Positions 44,769 through 57,874 of a stretch of 64,000 nucleotides of DNA are shown piece after piece. The translations under genes and the position numbers were made by a program. The notes beneath the pieces were generated by a model. It was not told the DNA's origin. It ran no database searches and saw only the letters and a program-made list of their open reading frames with translations. This stretch comes from Plasmopara viticola. Its lineage: Eukaryota > Oomycota > Peronosporomycetes > Peronosporales > Peronosporaceae. The stretch covers positions 248,001-312,000 of the forward strand of contig MBPM02000024.1 of the NCBI GenBank assembly GCA_001695595.3. The letters are read 5' to 3'. Within the stretch, counting starts at the first letter, position 1; each line of letters opens with the position of its first letter.

Positions 44769-47213
44769 TAATTAATTCCACTAAGTTTCGAGTTTCGCGA
44801 GCAGAGCAAGACAATAGCAACGATGTCTAAAATCCAAACAAAAAAATTCCATTGAAATAGGCATAGCGGCTATTACCAAGTAAAGTTGAGTCATTCGATT
44901 TTCCCAAGAAAACTTAAGCAATAGACATTGATAGCGGCAATGATGCGATTCAGACTTTGCATAGCTGCTGGGTGCCTTTCGGCACCAGTAGTACTCTTAC
45001 GCCGGCATAAATTCAGTTATCGGGTGCACATAGAAACAAACGTTGAAAACTAGTCGATACCTCTGTCAATTGACCATTTCGCTTCTTGCTCGTCGTTATC
45101 GTCAGCTGTTTGTTTGTTTAAGTCCATGGTTTCGTTACTTAAGAGACTGTCTTCACTGTCTTCTTCAAACAAGAATGGTCCTCCATACATTTATAGTGAA
45201 GCTTAAATCATCCGAACAAGCAACTCGATGTACTAATGCACTCGGTAAAAGTTCTAGCGGCATTGACGCTGACCGAAAAAAGAGTTGTTAGCCTTGAACC
45301 AAACGTTAATTAGCTCGCCAAATACGTTTTTCGTCGTCTCAAATACTTTAAGGATACTTTTTCTGCCAAATTACGATAGCAATCGGTCTTTGTAGAAAAA
45401 AACATAAAATAGACTCAAAGGTGGTCCTGAGCGTGCTCCTACGACATTAAAAATGTCCGTGACTTCTGCTTAAGGAACTTGAACACTTTTAAATGCATCT
45501 TTGTCTCGTGCTCCATGAGGGGTCACAACAGAAATATGAGCTTTGCTCGAGGCAGTATTGCTTTTTTTAATTGCAGCCTGAGTTTTGTGCTAAAGCTTTG
45601 AAAATTGACATGTCTGCCATTGTTAAAGCCTGAAAATCATTTGAAGGTACGAATACTGTTCGTATTTTTATGCTAAATTAACACCATTTCTCCGCTTGTG
45701 ATTTGCGATCTGCAGGAAGCAAGTAAATCAATCCATCACTAATCAGGCACACCTGGAACAAGCTCTTCGTCTGCAATCGCTGTCGGAATGGAACAGAACA
45801 GATAAGACAAATCTTGAGCAAATACTTGAAAATGCACGTGGTAAATTAGTCGAGAGGTTGCATCAGATTGAGTGGTAGCTCGCGGAGGAGGGGTATCAAT
45901 TTCTGCTATAAGTATTCCCATTTATAAGATGACGAAGAGTAAAAGCAGCTCTCCATATTATCGGGCCTCCTTTGTATAAAAAGACATGCATGACCTTCCA
46001 TAAACGATCAGAAGCAAGAATATCCCATCGTGGTAGTCTAGCTCGTTTTCTTCATTGCAGTGAATAGTGACAAGGCCATTTTGTACATCGAATTCTTGGA
46101 AACTAAGTCAAAAACTAGATTCTCAATAAAGTAGCTGAATGCTCGACGCATCGCGAGCGCGTCATTTCGAAATGATGAGAACACTTTACCACCAAGTACA
46201 AAAATTTGGTCATTCAGGTTGTCGCTCGCCACTGTGCAAAGTGCACACTTGATCCAACAAGCTCTTCAAATAACCCAACCACTGTATTTTTATCCGAAAC
46301 AAACAAATTAAATGGTTGGAATTCGATTCTGGCAGTCAATTTCATCTTCAGTACAAACAACATATAACACAATGAATAAAATTTCTTGCAATCTTTGGAC
46401 AGCTGCAAAATAAATTATGTACGTATTTGATCCGTAAGCTGTTCAAAGGCGCCTTTCGACCGCAATTGAATTTCAGGTAGTGCGTTAAAATGCGAGCTGT
46501 TTAGATAAGACATATGAAAACAATCAGAGATCCATACAACAAAATCGGCAAGAGTGACGACACCCGAAAAGATATGAACCTCAATAAGAAACTAAAGAAA
46601 GATCAAGTGTCACATACGTGCCAGTCTTAACATTTCTAAACTAAGCTGTCTGCCACAAAAGAGTTAATCAGTTGTGCCGTCGCGCAATTTCAATTTAAAA
46701 TGATACAATTTCGTTTTTCGTACCTGCCCGTACATCAGCCCCAATTCTTGTACATCGTCACATTCAGTCAAATTTTGGCTTTGCTTCTTTATTGCAAGTT
46801 AGTCAATTGATGCCGACTGCTAAATTTTCTCGACGTTGGTTTTGTATCATCAACCAACATTTTCTATGCGACAGTAGCATCGAACGTCATATTGGGTACG
46901 ACTCATAACAAACAGTCACGACAAGGACACGACAACAGGCGACTTCCTTTCATCATTTTTCTCTTTTTCACTTATGCCAAACTTCGTCACCAACCTTCTC
47001 TCCCCATCTAAAATATTTTCAAGCCCCACATCGCGCGAACCAAATCTTTCGCCACCACAATGCTCATGCCATATTTCAAGAAAGGCAATGCTGTAGGAGG
47101 CGTTCCCGTTCCTGCATAACTCTCGACAGCTGTAAACCACGGCACAAAAGTTCATTCAGAAGCTTTAAACATCAACCTCTTGAATGCATGAAAGCCCAGT
47201 AATGACCCAAACA
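44769..47213. other. Decayed coding sequence upstream of the channel pseudogene
   Basis: Several minus-strand stretches read like protein. One around 45060-45200 contains FEEDSEDSLLSNETMD; another at 46038-46232 contains RRAFSYFIENLVFD. Frames are broken and families uncertain; they may be the 5' part of the channel pseudogene or of another gene. A short stretch near 45930-46010 resembles the TBC-domain motif FLY.G....R.A..L, too weak to call. Confidence 0.35.
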
Positions 47214-47612
47214 TCAAAGGCGCCTCCATCTCCACCGCATCAATGAATATGGTCGCGACTTTGCACAATTTTTCGTTAGGACATTGTGGATTCGGAAAGT
47301 GGCGCGATGAGAGTATTTCTTCCGCGTATTGATCAAGTGCTTGGTCACACCTTTCATCATGTACATGCTCATCTTCCTGATCTCCACGCAGACCTGCTCA
47401 TCATCATTCGTATAGTCAGGCGTCGGTGTCCGCACGGGGACTGCGCGCGGCTGTTGACGTATTGGTGATACCGGCGGTTGCTTGGCTGCAACTGACCGTG
47501 ACATTTGCGGCGCCCTCACCTGTCTAGATCGCTCTGTCTCCTTCGTGCTATTCATCACGTACACTGCTGCATCGTGGCTGTCTTTCCGATCCCAGAATGT
47601 TGCAGTCCGCAT
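47214..47612 (-). CDS. Hypothetical short protein or 5' exon of a decayed gene
   Basis: 132 codons from the ATG at 47612. The N-terminal half is polar and Pro/Arg-rich (QPPVSPIRQQPRAVPVRTPT); then comes a compact amphipathic stretch (EIRKMSMYMMKGVTKHLI). The C-terminal tail is basic and looks like read-through of non-coding sequence. It could be an intact small gene, or the first exon of a gene whose remainder has decayed in the region downstream. No family recognised. Confidence 0.35.
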   Translation of the reverse strand: MRTATFWDRKDSHDAAVYVMNSTKETERSRQVRAPQMSRSVAAKQPPVSPIRQQPRAVPVRTPTPDYTNDDEQVCVEIRKMSMYMMKGVTKHLINTRKKYSHRATFRIHNVLTKNCAKSRPYSLMRWRWRRL

Positions 47613-47923
47613 TCGGTTTCAGTGGTTGAAGTTTTTGCTACAATTTAATGTGGTACACAGGCAAATCCTCATGCTCTTATGATAAAAAGGGATACAGTAT
47701 AGAATGACGGAGTGCGCCCATTCCGAGAACGCGCATGGAGAGACAAGATTTAACATGGAATTTATGCGTACATATTAGCGTGATTGCTAATTACTTATTG
47801 CTATATTACTGCTAGCCCCGCTTATCATTCTCTTTCGACTAAGACTACAAAAGGCTTATGGGGCGACGACTGCAACAGACAAAAGTACGACTGATGTAGA
47901 CGCAAACAACAAACGCTGCTGTT

Positions 47924-49043
47924 TCAAAAGCCAAAGGCACTTGCGTTTTGCTTGCCCATAGCGACGTCCTCCAGAAAATTCAAAATGACTGCCATCAGAC
48001 CGCTACGGTCCTCAGTTGGTCGGTTCTTGGGACCCTTGACATACTGAATAAAGTGGCCCATGCTGTGCTTGGCGTATTCTGAATCGCTTCTTCGGATTTG
48101 CTCGAATACATCTGAAAACGACGGGAATACACTCATGAGGAGGTGCAACTCGCCATCCTCGGGATCGTCGCTTTCAATAATCTCCAGCATCTTGTTTACA
48201 TACTCAGACGCACAGCGCTCCAGTCCTGCAGTTGGCAGATACAAATGCAATGTCTTAAGGTTCGCTCGCTAGTTGTTTCGTATCTATGCTCGCTGCCCAC
48301 TCACCTAAGATGCCGTCACGCTTGATTTTTCGCTCGTCAAACAGATGCCTATTTTTCTTGGCGTCCACGACACTTTTCTCATTTAGTTTTGCCTTACTCG
48401 CCTGGCAAGAGATCAAGAAGATTTTTAATCCTCTCATCATCTGACCAGAGGAGCACAGGGCGCAATAGGTACCTCAACATCAATTTGGCGCAGATTCTCG
48501 TCCGAAAATAAAATCCGCGTCTCTGGCTCCGAAAAGTCCCCCGTGGCGAGAATGTAACGCACTAGTGAATCCACGTTGTACTTCACCACGGAACCATTTG
48601 TCCTTGTAAACTCAAACTACGTACCAGACCACACTGATCGAGTCAATTTTCGACACATTAGAATCCACCTTCTCTTCCTAACGTACTGTGTGGGGACCAA
48701 GCTCCGTGAGCATAATGGGATCCAGCGTGTTGATGACCATCTTGGCCTTCTTTATGTCGCGCGGAACCTCGGCCTTGTCCATCGCCTTGCGCTTCTTCAC
48801 GTACGATGACAGACGTTCGCTGGCACGCGTTGCTGTTGCTGTCGCTGTCAACGCACATTTTTTCACAGTGTCCTCCTTAGCAATACCCAAAGTAGGTGTG
48901 AGTTTTGCAGCCGAGCCACCGCCTTCCTTTCGCTGCAGTAGCGAGAAGAGCTCAGGTTTGGACAAGTGCATGTAGTACTTGAGACCGCGCTCGTGCGCGA
49001 TGACACGCAGCTCCTGCATCGATGGAGACGACCGCGTCTCCAT
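47924..49043 (-). CDS. Protein with N-terminal SAP-like motif, 4 exons (unknown function)
   Basis: Exons deduced: 49043-48687, 48616-48473, 48401-48305, 48225-47924; introns of 70, 71 and 79 nt. Splicing joins four otherwise broken frames into about 299 residues. The N terminus (MQELRVIAHERGLKYYMHLS) matches a SAP or Rho-N-like helix-extended-loop-helix used for DNA/RNA binding. A compact domain follows with DPIMLTELG, FEFTRTNGSVVKYNVDSLV and DFSEPETRILFSDENLRQI. A charged linker leads to a C-terminal helical domain (ERCASEYVNKMLEIIESDDP onward). The alternative intron-2 acceptor (48441) would give a 32-nt intron, too short, so the one at 48402 is preferred. The layout resembles proteins known only from oomycetes, which is inference. 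Function unknown; nucleic-acid association is a guess. Confidence 0.75.
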
Positions 49044-52000
49044 TGTATTGTATATAAAAAGAGGGTGAGAAAGAGGAGACCTTTTGCGTGCTCGCTTTGT
49101 TGGAAAATGGGATAGTTTCGACCCGACAAACCCATATCAACCGGGCAGTCGTCATAGCATCGGTGCTACCGGTATATATGTCTTTGAAGTCCGCTCTCTC
49201 CGATTTTAGGGAAAGGTGAAGTAGGCCAACACCAAAATCTCCAAATCATATTTTGAAAGATTTGAAGAAATGTGCGATACGACAACAACGCCCTTAAGCA
49301 CAGCATTCATCACAGCCAGGTGAATACTGCGTGTTGAATCGAAGCTATTTCGGCTTTGAAACATGCAAACTCTAAAGGGCATGATATACAAAACAAAACT
49401 TGATATTATATTTGGCTTAGTCCGACGGCGCACGACCCCCATCAAATGTTTTATTACAGGTATAAAAAAGGTGGTCGATGCAAGAGTTAGGATGGGGGCA
49501 ACGCCACGTATAATGGTCCATGGCTACTAGCCTTGTGCGTCAGATGTTCTCAAAAGAAGTGTTACTGTAGAGCTGCCTACGAGGAGGGACAGTGTCTGAG
49601 TGGGGAACCATACCTTCACGTGACGTGACAGATTGGAGAATAATTAGGAATACGATCCGCAAAATCCAAATTTATAAAACATAATCATCAAAAAGTTATG
49701 TACAGACCACACTCGGGAAACGATGCTTGTGTATCTTTATAATAGGAACAAAAGGGTGCGACAATATAGACGATAGGCTCTTGCTGCACCTGACTCGTAC
49801 ATGAAACTGGTTTGTCCGCCAATCAGTCAGCATTATATTTTGCCCTTGTCGTCGCTGGGCTCAAGCCCATTGTGCTTGGTGTACTGACTACCTTGACATG
49901 TGGAAGTCCGGAGATCGTTTTCTCACTACCTAAAAGATCTACATTTCAAAGAATCAGGCGGTTAGTGCTGTCCCTGATTAGCGGTGTAAATACTGGCATG
50001 AAGAATGGAAAGGGCTGACACCGGTCCGCAAGTAAATTCTAATCTACGCATCGCGAAAGGCTACCTCGACAAAACGTAATCTAGTATATAGGCTCTTTCT
50101 TTATCGTCAGTTTTTCAGGGCGAAAGTGATAATGTGCTCGTGCATAATAGCAAGATCGAGACCTTGGTAAAACAGCTTGGCGTGGTGGGCACTCGAGTCA
50201 CTGCTACTGCATGAAGACATAAAGCACAAAGAGAAAGGTGGTGGCCCTGATGGTGCCAAGGGTATGCGCTCGTGACAACAGATAGTTGACGGTTAAAGAG
50301 ACGTTCTACCACTATTATGGGAAGTATGGACACTGATACAGATCTGTCAGAGCACATACCGCAGTGTACTCACTTCGCATAACGTCTTGAGTGACTACCT
50401 ATCTTCAATTGCTGACTTTGTATGCACCACAAGGTCAGGTTGCGTATGGACGATCGACTCTGATGCGGCCCGTCACACGAAAAAGTGCATGGAAAATTTA
50501 TACGGATATGTCTTCGGTCAAGTGCAAATGAGGGCAACATTTTCAGTAGTTGGTGCATGTGACATCGTGATAACGATGCCGGCACCACGTAGGACGCAAA
50601 AGAAAGTGCTTCCTTCTGTGTGGCAAAATTCCATCGGACGATTCGTCGAGAATGTTTGTCCAATATCTTTCAAAAGCAATGGTTTCATCGCAATTACAAG
50701 CACTTTTTTATCTTTTGAGGTGAAAAGGGTGCGCGGAGCCAGACGAAGAAAGTATGACAAGCTTGACGGAATGTGCATGAAGCCATACGAATCGAGTATG
50801 ACAGTAGTATTGAGCAAAACTTTGCGCCAATCTACTTGCCTCAGCCCAATGGAGGGGCTGAGCGCACGATTTATATAGAGTTGGCGCGCCTGATATAAGC
50901 TTGAATCTCGCCAAGCCAAAGGCGTGCAGACGAGCTGAGTAATGATTGCTGTGTTCTTCTTTCTCGATGATTAATGTGCACATTCTTCTTGGAGCAGTCG
51001 CCTTAACGAGTGTGGCCAGGAGAAGCTAGCATTGGCTAATCTGATTTTTTGTGTCACGCTTTTGTGACGCTTTGAAAGAGCAACCAAACATTGACCTACG
51101 TTCAATGGTTTAATAGGTAATCATCCGTACTGTCAAACTTCTCAAACTCACAACTGTCTATTTTGATTGACCGCAATTGCTTGCTGGCGCGCAGATACTC
51201 TCGACGTTTGAGAGTCTTTCAAGAATGGTTGTTCACAGTTGCGTAAAGTCACCGCTGCTGAATCTCTCCTCCAAAATATGTTAAGCTTACAGAGATTTTA
51301 TAATGTCTTTTTGAAGTATATGAGCTACACATCCAGCCTAAGGATTATACTGCTTCGCCCCGCATCTAAAATCCTCCTAGCTTCGAAAGCGTCGCTTAGA
51401 ATTTCGCCTCTGAGAACGAGGCCGCTATTAGCAAACTTCAAAGCTCTTTAGCAAACGAATATCCGCAATATTGTCCCAATTCGAAATACACACAAAGAAT
51501 GCCTTCTTGTTGACAAAATCTAAGCAGCAGATGACGATTCTTTTGCGACGCTTTTATGTACTCAGAACAGCTGATCCACAAGCACCATCATCCACGATTC
51601 CGGGCTGCTCAACAATTACATAAAGAAGAAGCTAGCGCGTTTGTGGCTTTAACCCTCTTGATTGGTGATTTAAAATGCCCCTACCTGATCTCGCTACCTG
51701 CTCTCAAGAGTTAAAGTACTACGATATCGCGTAGGCTTTAAGCTCAGGCAGCATAGGCTTTGGTAACTCTATCGATAGAATGGATCAAGTAGGTAGAGAT
51801 GAGAACGCGATCAGGTGCAAGCGGATTTCGTGCACTCTTATCTGGAAATTAGGCCTTAAAGCTGGGCACTCAGCAGATTACTAATCCCGTAGTTTGTGTT
51901 TCGAAAATTTATTTAAGAAAACTTAAAGCATTTTTTATTCTTGTGAGCTTTAAGTTTCTACGGTGGTACACGACTCTTGCCTGTAAGCAAGGAGGAACTA

Positions 52001-55000
52001 ACCTTAGGATTTAATCAAAGAGTCAAGAGCTTGACGGCCCGGATTCAGTCCTCGAGCAAAATGCAGATAAAAGTACTAGCGGACAGCTTAAGGATAAATT
52101 CGCCTAGAGCTCAAGCCATGACGCGCGCACCCCCAGCTTTACACCGAGTACAAAGTCGGTGAGGTTTTGTCAGCGTAGGCCTACAGTAATGCGATGAAAG
52201 GCTAGATCTGGGTATTTACGACTACTGTGGATGGCAGACGATCAAGTCAACGGGGCAAGAGAGGCCGTAACTAGTCACCTTAAGCACCATTTACCTTGTA
52301 ATTCTATAAGCGGACAACTTTTGGTGAGTATGACGTACTTTCTCACTAGATGAACATGATCTGGCGTAATGCAATCCAATTACTTCCGCATCAAAACCGA
52401 CTCAAAACGTTCTGCAGACATTAACGGAATCATGCTTAGATCGCATTTTAGAAGCTTAAATACCCAAATCGAAGATTCTTTTGTTTTTCGAGTGGATATC
52501 GATGACCACGACCTGATAAATTTTAACTGAATTAAGGCTGATTACGTTACGCTCAATCATCTTTCGACATCGCGTGCTCAATCTAAAAAGCGTGCCCTTG
52601 AAACCTTTTTACGCGCTGCCTCATTCTCAGCATCTTTTCCAGCGAACAAGCGTCTAGAAGTCGGGTCAACACCAGCAGATTGGACAGATCGCGATCACTC
52701 AGCGCCATGGTCGGAGTATTGGCATATCAGCGGCACTGTTGGGGGAGGAGGTAGTCGTAACATGCAACTACGCTTCTTGAATGCAGAAAAGTCACTCTCA
52801 CGGAAACTCATCGGGCCGTGTCCTTCCATTGAGCATTGCGCTGGAAAAGGATCTCCTAAGCCGCTGAAGTGTAGGCTGTAGCTCATTCCTAATATTTTGT
52901 GGGACATGGCTAAGTTGCCGGTACCAGCTGCGTGAAAGGCCGATAAAAAAAGCTTCCCTTTACCAAAAATATTTTTAACGGGGGTCAAATCACGTGGGAT
53001 GTCTTGCCTTTTGAATTTACGCTCGATGTTTCTTCTGATATTTTTTGGTAATTTCTCTAGACTACATGCGGGTAAAAGAGCAATGTCTCAAACGTATCCG
53101 CCTTAGTGGGTTGTAGCTAGATCAATTGATCTAGACCTTTGATATGCGTGGCATCAACCTCAGTGTTTAAGTTTAAATTTTCGATCGCCTACCAAGAAGG
53201 CACGATCCGCAACCTCTGTAATTTCATTATGGCATCATGTTTTCATAGCTGCACCTACCTTGGGCAGATAGGATGCTTTATCCTTAATCCTTATGTTTTT
53301 GTGCTTCTGCGACGTGAAATATACGAGCCCTCAGCCTCACTGAAATAGATGGACCGAGACGCATCCGCACTTGGTCTTTAGAGGTGTTTAATCCCAGTAA
53401 TACTCGTCGATAAAGGGTTAGAATGATCCATTCAGCATTCCTGATCTTAGCGGCTATTCATTTTGTGAAAGTTTTGTCTCCATCCGGATCGACATCACAC
53501 TGAAATGGTTATTCTATCTCGACAGGAAAGTAAGTCCTACTATAAACATCTGGCTTGATCGATTCGTGGTGTGTTAGCGGCTCATCTGACCAATTTACCT
53601 AAAGACTTTCGAGCCAAAGTCTGCTGGCATATAGGCTAATAGCGTAATTTTGGAATCGCTGCACAGATCCGTTTGTTAGTGGAGCGGTGGTTGGTGAGCA
53701 CGGATTATCGATCATCAGAGTGTCAAACTTCCATTATATATACTTATATGGTACCTACACCAAAAAGACATAAGAGAATGATTATCCTTGGAAAACAAGC
53801 CTTGTCCATGCTTACAAAGCTTCTCCTAGAGCTTTGCCGATCAGTGGAACAAGCTCAAATCAGTAGTGCCGTTGGAGCTCCTGTTTTGATAATCCATCCG
53901 TCCCTTGGTCAAACTTTATCCGCACTTTCTCGTTGTGTATACTCACAGTAGATTTTCTTGTTATTGGATTATCCGTAAGCGCACATCAGCGTGGTGGAGT
54001 GGCGCCAAAAATTTCCAAGCACCAACTGATCCCGAACAGCCAACTAGCACTTTTTTATTGTGACTGTGGTGCTGCGGAGAGCTTTACATCATGTACCCGT
54101 CGAAGAGGCTAATTAAATTTCGTCGATGTATATAAATGTGTTGTTGTGGCAGGTTTTTATTAAAATTGTGGGACGAGACATTAACGCCGGGTAGCTATCA
54201 CCAGCAAGCGAATCATCTTCGTAACGGATCTGATCGGCTACTGCTAGTGGTGTTCACCTCGAAGCCTTGCGCAGGCACTCTTCTTCAAAAGTCAACTGTT
54301 CCTAAAGCCATGGGAGTTGAATAAAGATGGTACAAAATACACCATCAGCCTAGCTTAACTTCGAATGGACGTAATATCGAATCTACATTATTTGTGTAGG
54401 CTAAAACTAGTTTTCATCGCAATCTCACCGGCCACTTCTTGAGGTCGAAAGATAGTTGACTTTGGGTAATATATAAATCGTTTCGGTCATTTTTACTCTC
54501 TACTGATCCCACGATGTGTGCAAAACACGACTGGTCGTTTAGTGACCTCTTCCGACGCGGACAAAATATGAGCTAGGTAAGCACAATTTGTAACGCCGAC
54601 TTGTCTTGCTGGATCCGAGAATGATGGCTTGCTAATCTAATTTATAGTCAAATGAGCAAGTAGCGGCTAGTCAAAACTTGGAGCGTAGCTGCGTACATGA
54701 TTAAATGCTGCGTGGCCATGCCATGCGATTGTGCTGTCGTAACATATGCATTTGTCATAGCAGATCGGCTTGAAAATCAAGCCGCAAAAAGACAATTTCT
54801 TGCGCAATAGATAGAGTCCGAACTCACTTATCTTGCCACATACCCACTAAGATAATTAAACGATAGGAACTCAAAATGAATTGTAATCACCCACATGAAA
54901 GATCCATTTCTACTCCCAGTCCAAATTATCTAAATATCATTGGCTTAATTAAACATCTGTCCCTTTCTTAATGAATCACCACATTGGTTGCACATTATCG

Positions 55001-57874
55001 ACACAATCAGGTGACGTTAGACACCCCGCTGCCTTGGCATCCCTAAATTAATGTCGGCATCTGATTTTTATCACTGTCCGAGTGGGTCCCCCATAAACAG
55101 TCTTTGTATTAGCGCAATCGGATCAGGCCCTCTTTGCAGTTGCCGCACCTCCATAAATCCATAAAAGTTAGTTCATCAAGCCTTAAGCCTCGAAATAGCG
55201 TTCAATTCGTTACGCTAAAGACCCGTGCACACACTTCATGCATATAAGTGCTAAATTGAGCGAAAGCCGGGTGACTACTTCGGTTAAGGGATATTCGCTA
55301 GAAAAAATTCGCTTCAATTGTCATCTCTACGATGCAGAAAAGATTATTTTATAAAAATTTCGCGAGAAGTCCTTATCTGTGCTCGGGACATATACATAAC
55401 GAACGTCTTTATTTTCTTCAAAGCTGTCTGAGCTAAGAACATCCAAGCATCTTTTTTTCGAAAATTTGACTGGGGAACTTTAGCCTGACGATAGCGATTC
55501 ACCAGAATCGACCCTGGCACGAGCATAAGGAGTTCCAGCTGCTAGACTAGTACTCCTTCCCTCACTGGCGCCGAAGCGTCGGATGGATGTTGAAAAGATA
55601 AGGACTCACTAAGTTTAGTTCATAGTAGTCAGGCAAAACAAATGGGCCTGAGCCAGACCATGAACTTGATCAACGATCAAATAAGTTACCTGAGTCGCAC
55701 TTGGGCTTGACCAAAGTCACGAACGGGCCATTTTAGGGGGTGAATAGAAAAAATCACGGTATCAGACACTAAGATCTCACTCAGCTTGTCAGATCTAGCA
55801 CAAGTTTTGTATAGGATGAACGGGCCAATGGTGGTGAGGCAAGTTAGCGCACAGCCTCACCTACTTTTGAGCCGCTGAATGATCGCGTATTGTAGTGAAT
55901 CTGATTGTGTCGTTGGCCTTATACTGCAGACAGTTCGGCCCAGACAGCGTTTCAAACCTGTTTCCTCTACCGAAGATTTCTTCTAGAGAATATAGTGATC
56001 TCCAAGAACTTTTGCGCTCTCGCGGTCTGACTGCAAGTCGACGTCACAAAGCCTCCTTGATAAGGGTAAATAGCAGCGATGAGGAGAGATCCAGGCTAGT
56101 ATGTAAGTATCAGGTCAACTATTTGTCAAGCACAATATCGTTTGTATATTTTGCAAATAAAGCTAGTCGGACATGGAGGCAAGGTTGGCTTGCATTCAGT
56201 CAATACGATCATGTAGTGAAGCACTTTGAGCACGATAGGCGCGAACGACCGCAAACGCAGTCTTTTGCTTAAGCTTGTAACAGCTCATGAATGCCAAAAC
56301 ATTATGCGTTTTCCTTTTCGTATATCCATTCCGCTCCCGCCTTATCGTATCCTGTGGCTTACGAACGCCTTGATCTTTTTAGCCAGCGGCGGCGTCTGCT
56401 TTGTCTAAAAAAAAACGTTGTAATCGTAAATTATCTTTAGCTGTCGAATAGTCGCAATTAGGGACGTTTCTCAGCTTTGTCGGCTGAGTCTTTACGCTTG
56501 TCACTTGAACGTGTAAATCCGTGTACATCTAACCAAGGCAAATTTCCAAGTCACGGTGGGAAACGCTTCTTGATAATTGACTTCTGCGTAATATTTATCT
56601 ATCCTGAAGAATATGCCACATAAATATGCCCAGCCTCCTATCGCCGCGTCACGCGCTATGGCGACACTGATAAACATGACGAAATGGAATGCATCCTCAG
56701 CGGCGTCCGTCGTCAATTTAACTAAAGTTTTTTAAGGTTAAGAATCAACCTTGATTGTCAGAACGCAAACAAGACCACATACAACATCCCCGAGCTTAAA
56801 AGGTCGCTGACTTTCAAAAAAGTTAATGTGATCTCGTCGGCCAGATACAACGAAGCTCGCGCCTCCAACAAACGATCCGCAGGGCTTTCAGATACCTACA
56901 ACAAGGTTGTGCTTAGCAAAAGGATCGCCTATGGGGCACTCCTCTTCGACAAGTGTATATTTTCGAGACAGATTGATCGATTCCTATAAAAAACAAGAAA
57001 GCTAGGTGGTTAATGTTTGTCAATTTTGTCTATGGTGTGTACAAAGCGTTTAGCGAAGAATGGCATCCGACCTGATGGGATCGGCGATTGAGACCGAATA
57101 GGCAGCATATCGGCTTGATTCAGAAACGGGCAAGTAATACCAGTCGCTTAGACAATGCAAGTTACAACTGAATCCACTTAGTCCAGTAATTTTAATTCAT
57201 GGAAAAATCAATACGATCTGACTCTGTCGTCTGCGAACGAACAACATATTGGCAAAGCCACGGGCACACGTTTTGGCAACGATCCAAGCGCAGCCAGCAT
57301 ACTTCCGACGTTTTCTTAGCTTGATGTGAACAACTCATGCCGATTATCAGGCAATAAAATCTGTTCGATCGATTGGCTATGTTGGTAATGATCACTTACG
57401 CTGCTAAGCTCCAAGTATAAGATTATCCGCAAACTACCCATTAAGGTAGCTGTGATGTACGAGTCATAGTAGCAAGGTGCGACCGGATGGCTGAAAAGAT
57501 CGATCAAGCATGACGACTCGTTGCTCTTTATCGCACATACTTATTCATTATGATTCATGCATGTACTCACACCAGAAGCGAACTTGTGAGAATAGATAGT
57601 ATGATTGGGCTCAAGCCTTGAGCAAAGACGAATTCTTCTGGGACTGAAGAAGCAATGAATGTACTTGTGGCGCTAAATAAAGTAACATTTACGGCGCAGA
57701 TTAATAGGCAATTTCAGTCCCTTGGACGATGCGTGGGTGAAGCATCTACCAGAGTCGACTTTGCTTTTACGTCACATAATTTATGTTCTTCACAAAACAT
57801 AAGCAGTGATACATCCTAATTAAGAACTCAACAGGAATAAAGATCTTCAGCAGAAGAGTGCCTTCCTATTACAT
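49044..57874. other. 8.8-kb gene-free island of relics
   Basis: No intact gene. The longest ATG-initiated plus frame (50387-50878, 163 codons) and its minus-strand counterpart (50518-50919) overlap each other and show no convincing motif. A coding-like stretch with one in-frame stop lies at 52432-52881 (listed separately). A 125-codon frame at 55895-56272 starts at CTG. The texture is that of eroded transposable elements, but no reverse transcriptase, transposase or terminal repeat could be identified by eye. Confidence 0.45.
52432..52881 (+). pseudogene. Unassigned coding relic with one in-frame stop
   Basis: ATG at 52432 begins a frame that reads SLNTQIEDSFVFRVDIDDHD, meets TGA at 52528-52530, then continues open for 116 codons to TAG at 52879-52881. 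The second part is polar and Ser/Arg-rich (RAQSKKRALETFLRAASF; DHSAPWSEYWHISGTVGGGG; CPSIEHCAGKG). It looks like a protein that lost its frame recently. No family recognised. Confidence 0.35.

Noticed and set aside
45930..46010. Minus-strand stretch resembling a TBC (Rab-GAP) domain motif
   Set aside because: Only about 23 residues match loosely, the diagnostic Trp-Asp is missing, and neighbouring frames show no other TBC motif.
48441..48472. 32-nt intron in the SAP-like gene
   Set aside because: Too short; an alternative acceptor 39 nt downstream on the minus strand gives a 71-nt intron and also keeps the frame.
50387..50919. Overlapping plus and minus open frames (163 and 133 codons) that might be a transposase or integrase
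   Set aside because: No catalytic triad or family motif could be found on either strand, and both frames are likely chance openness in a relic region.
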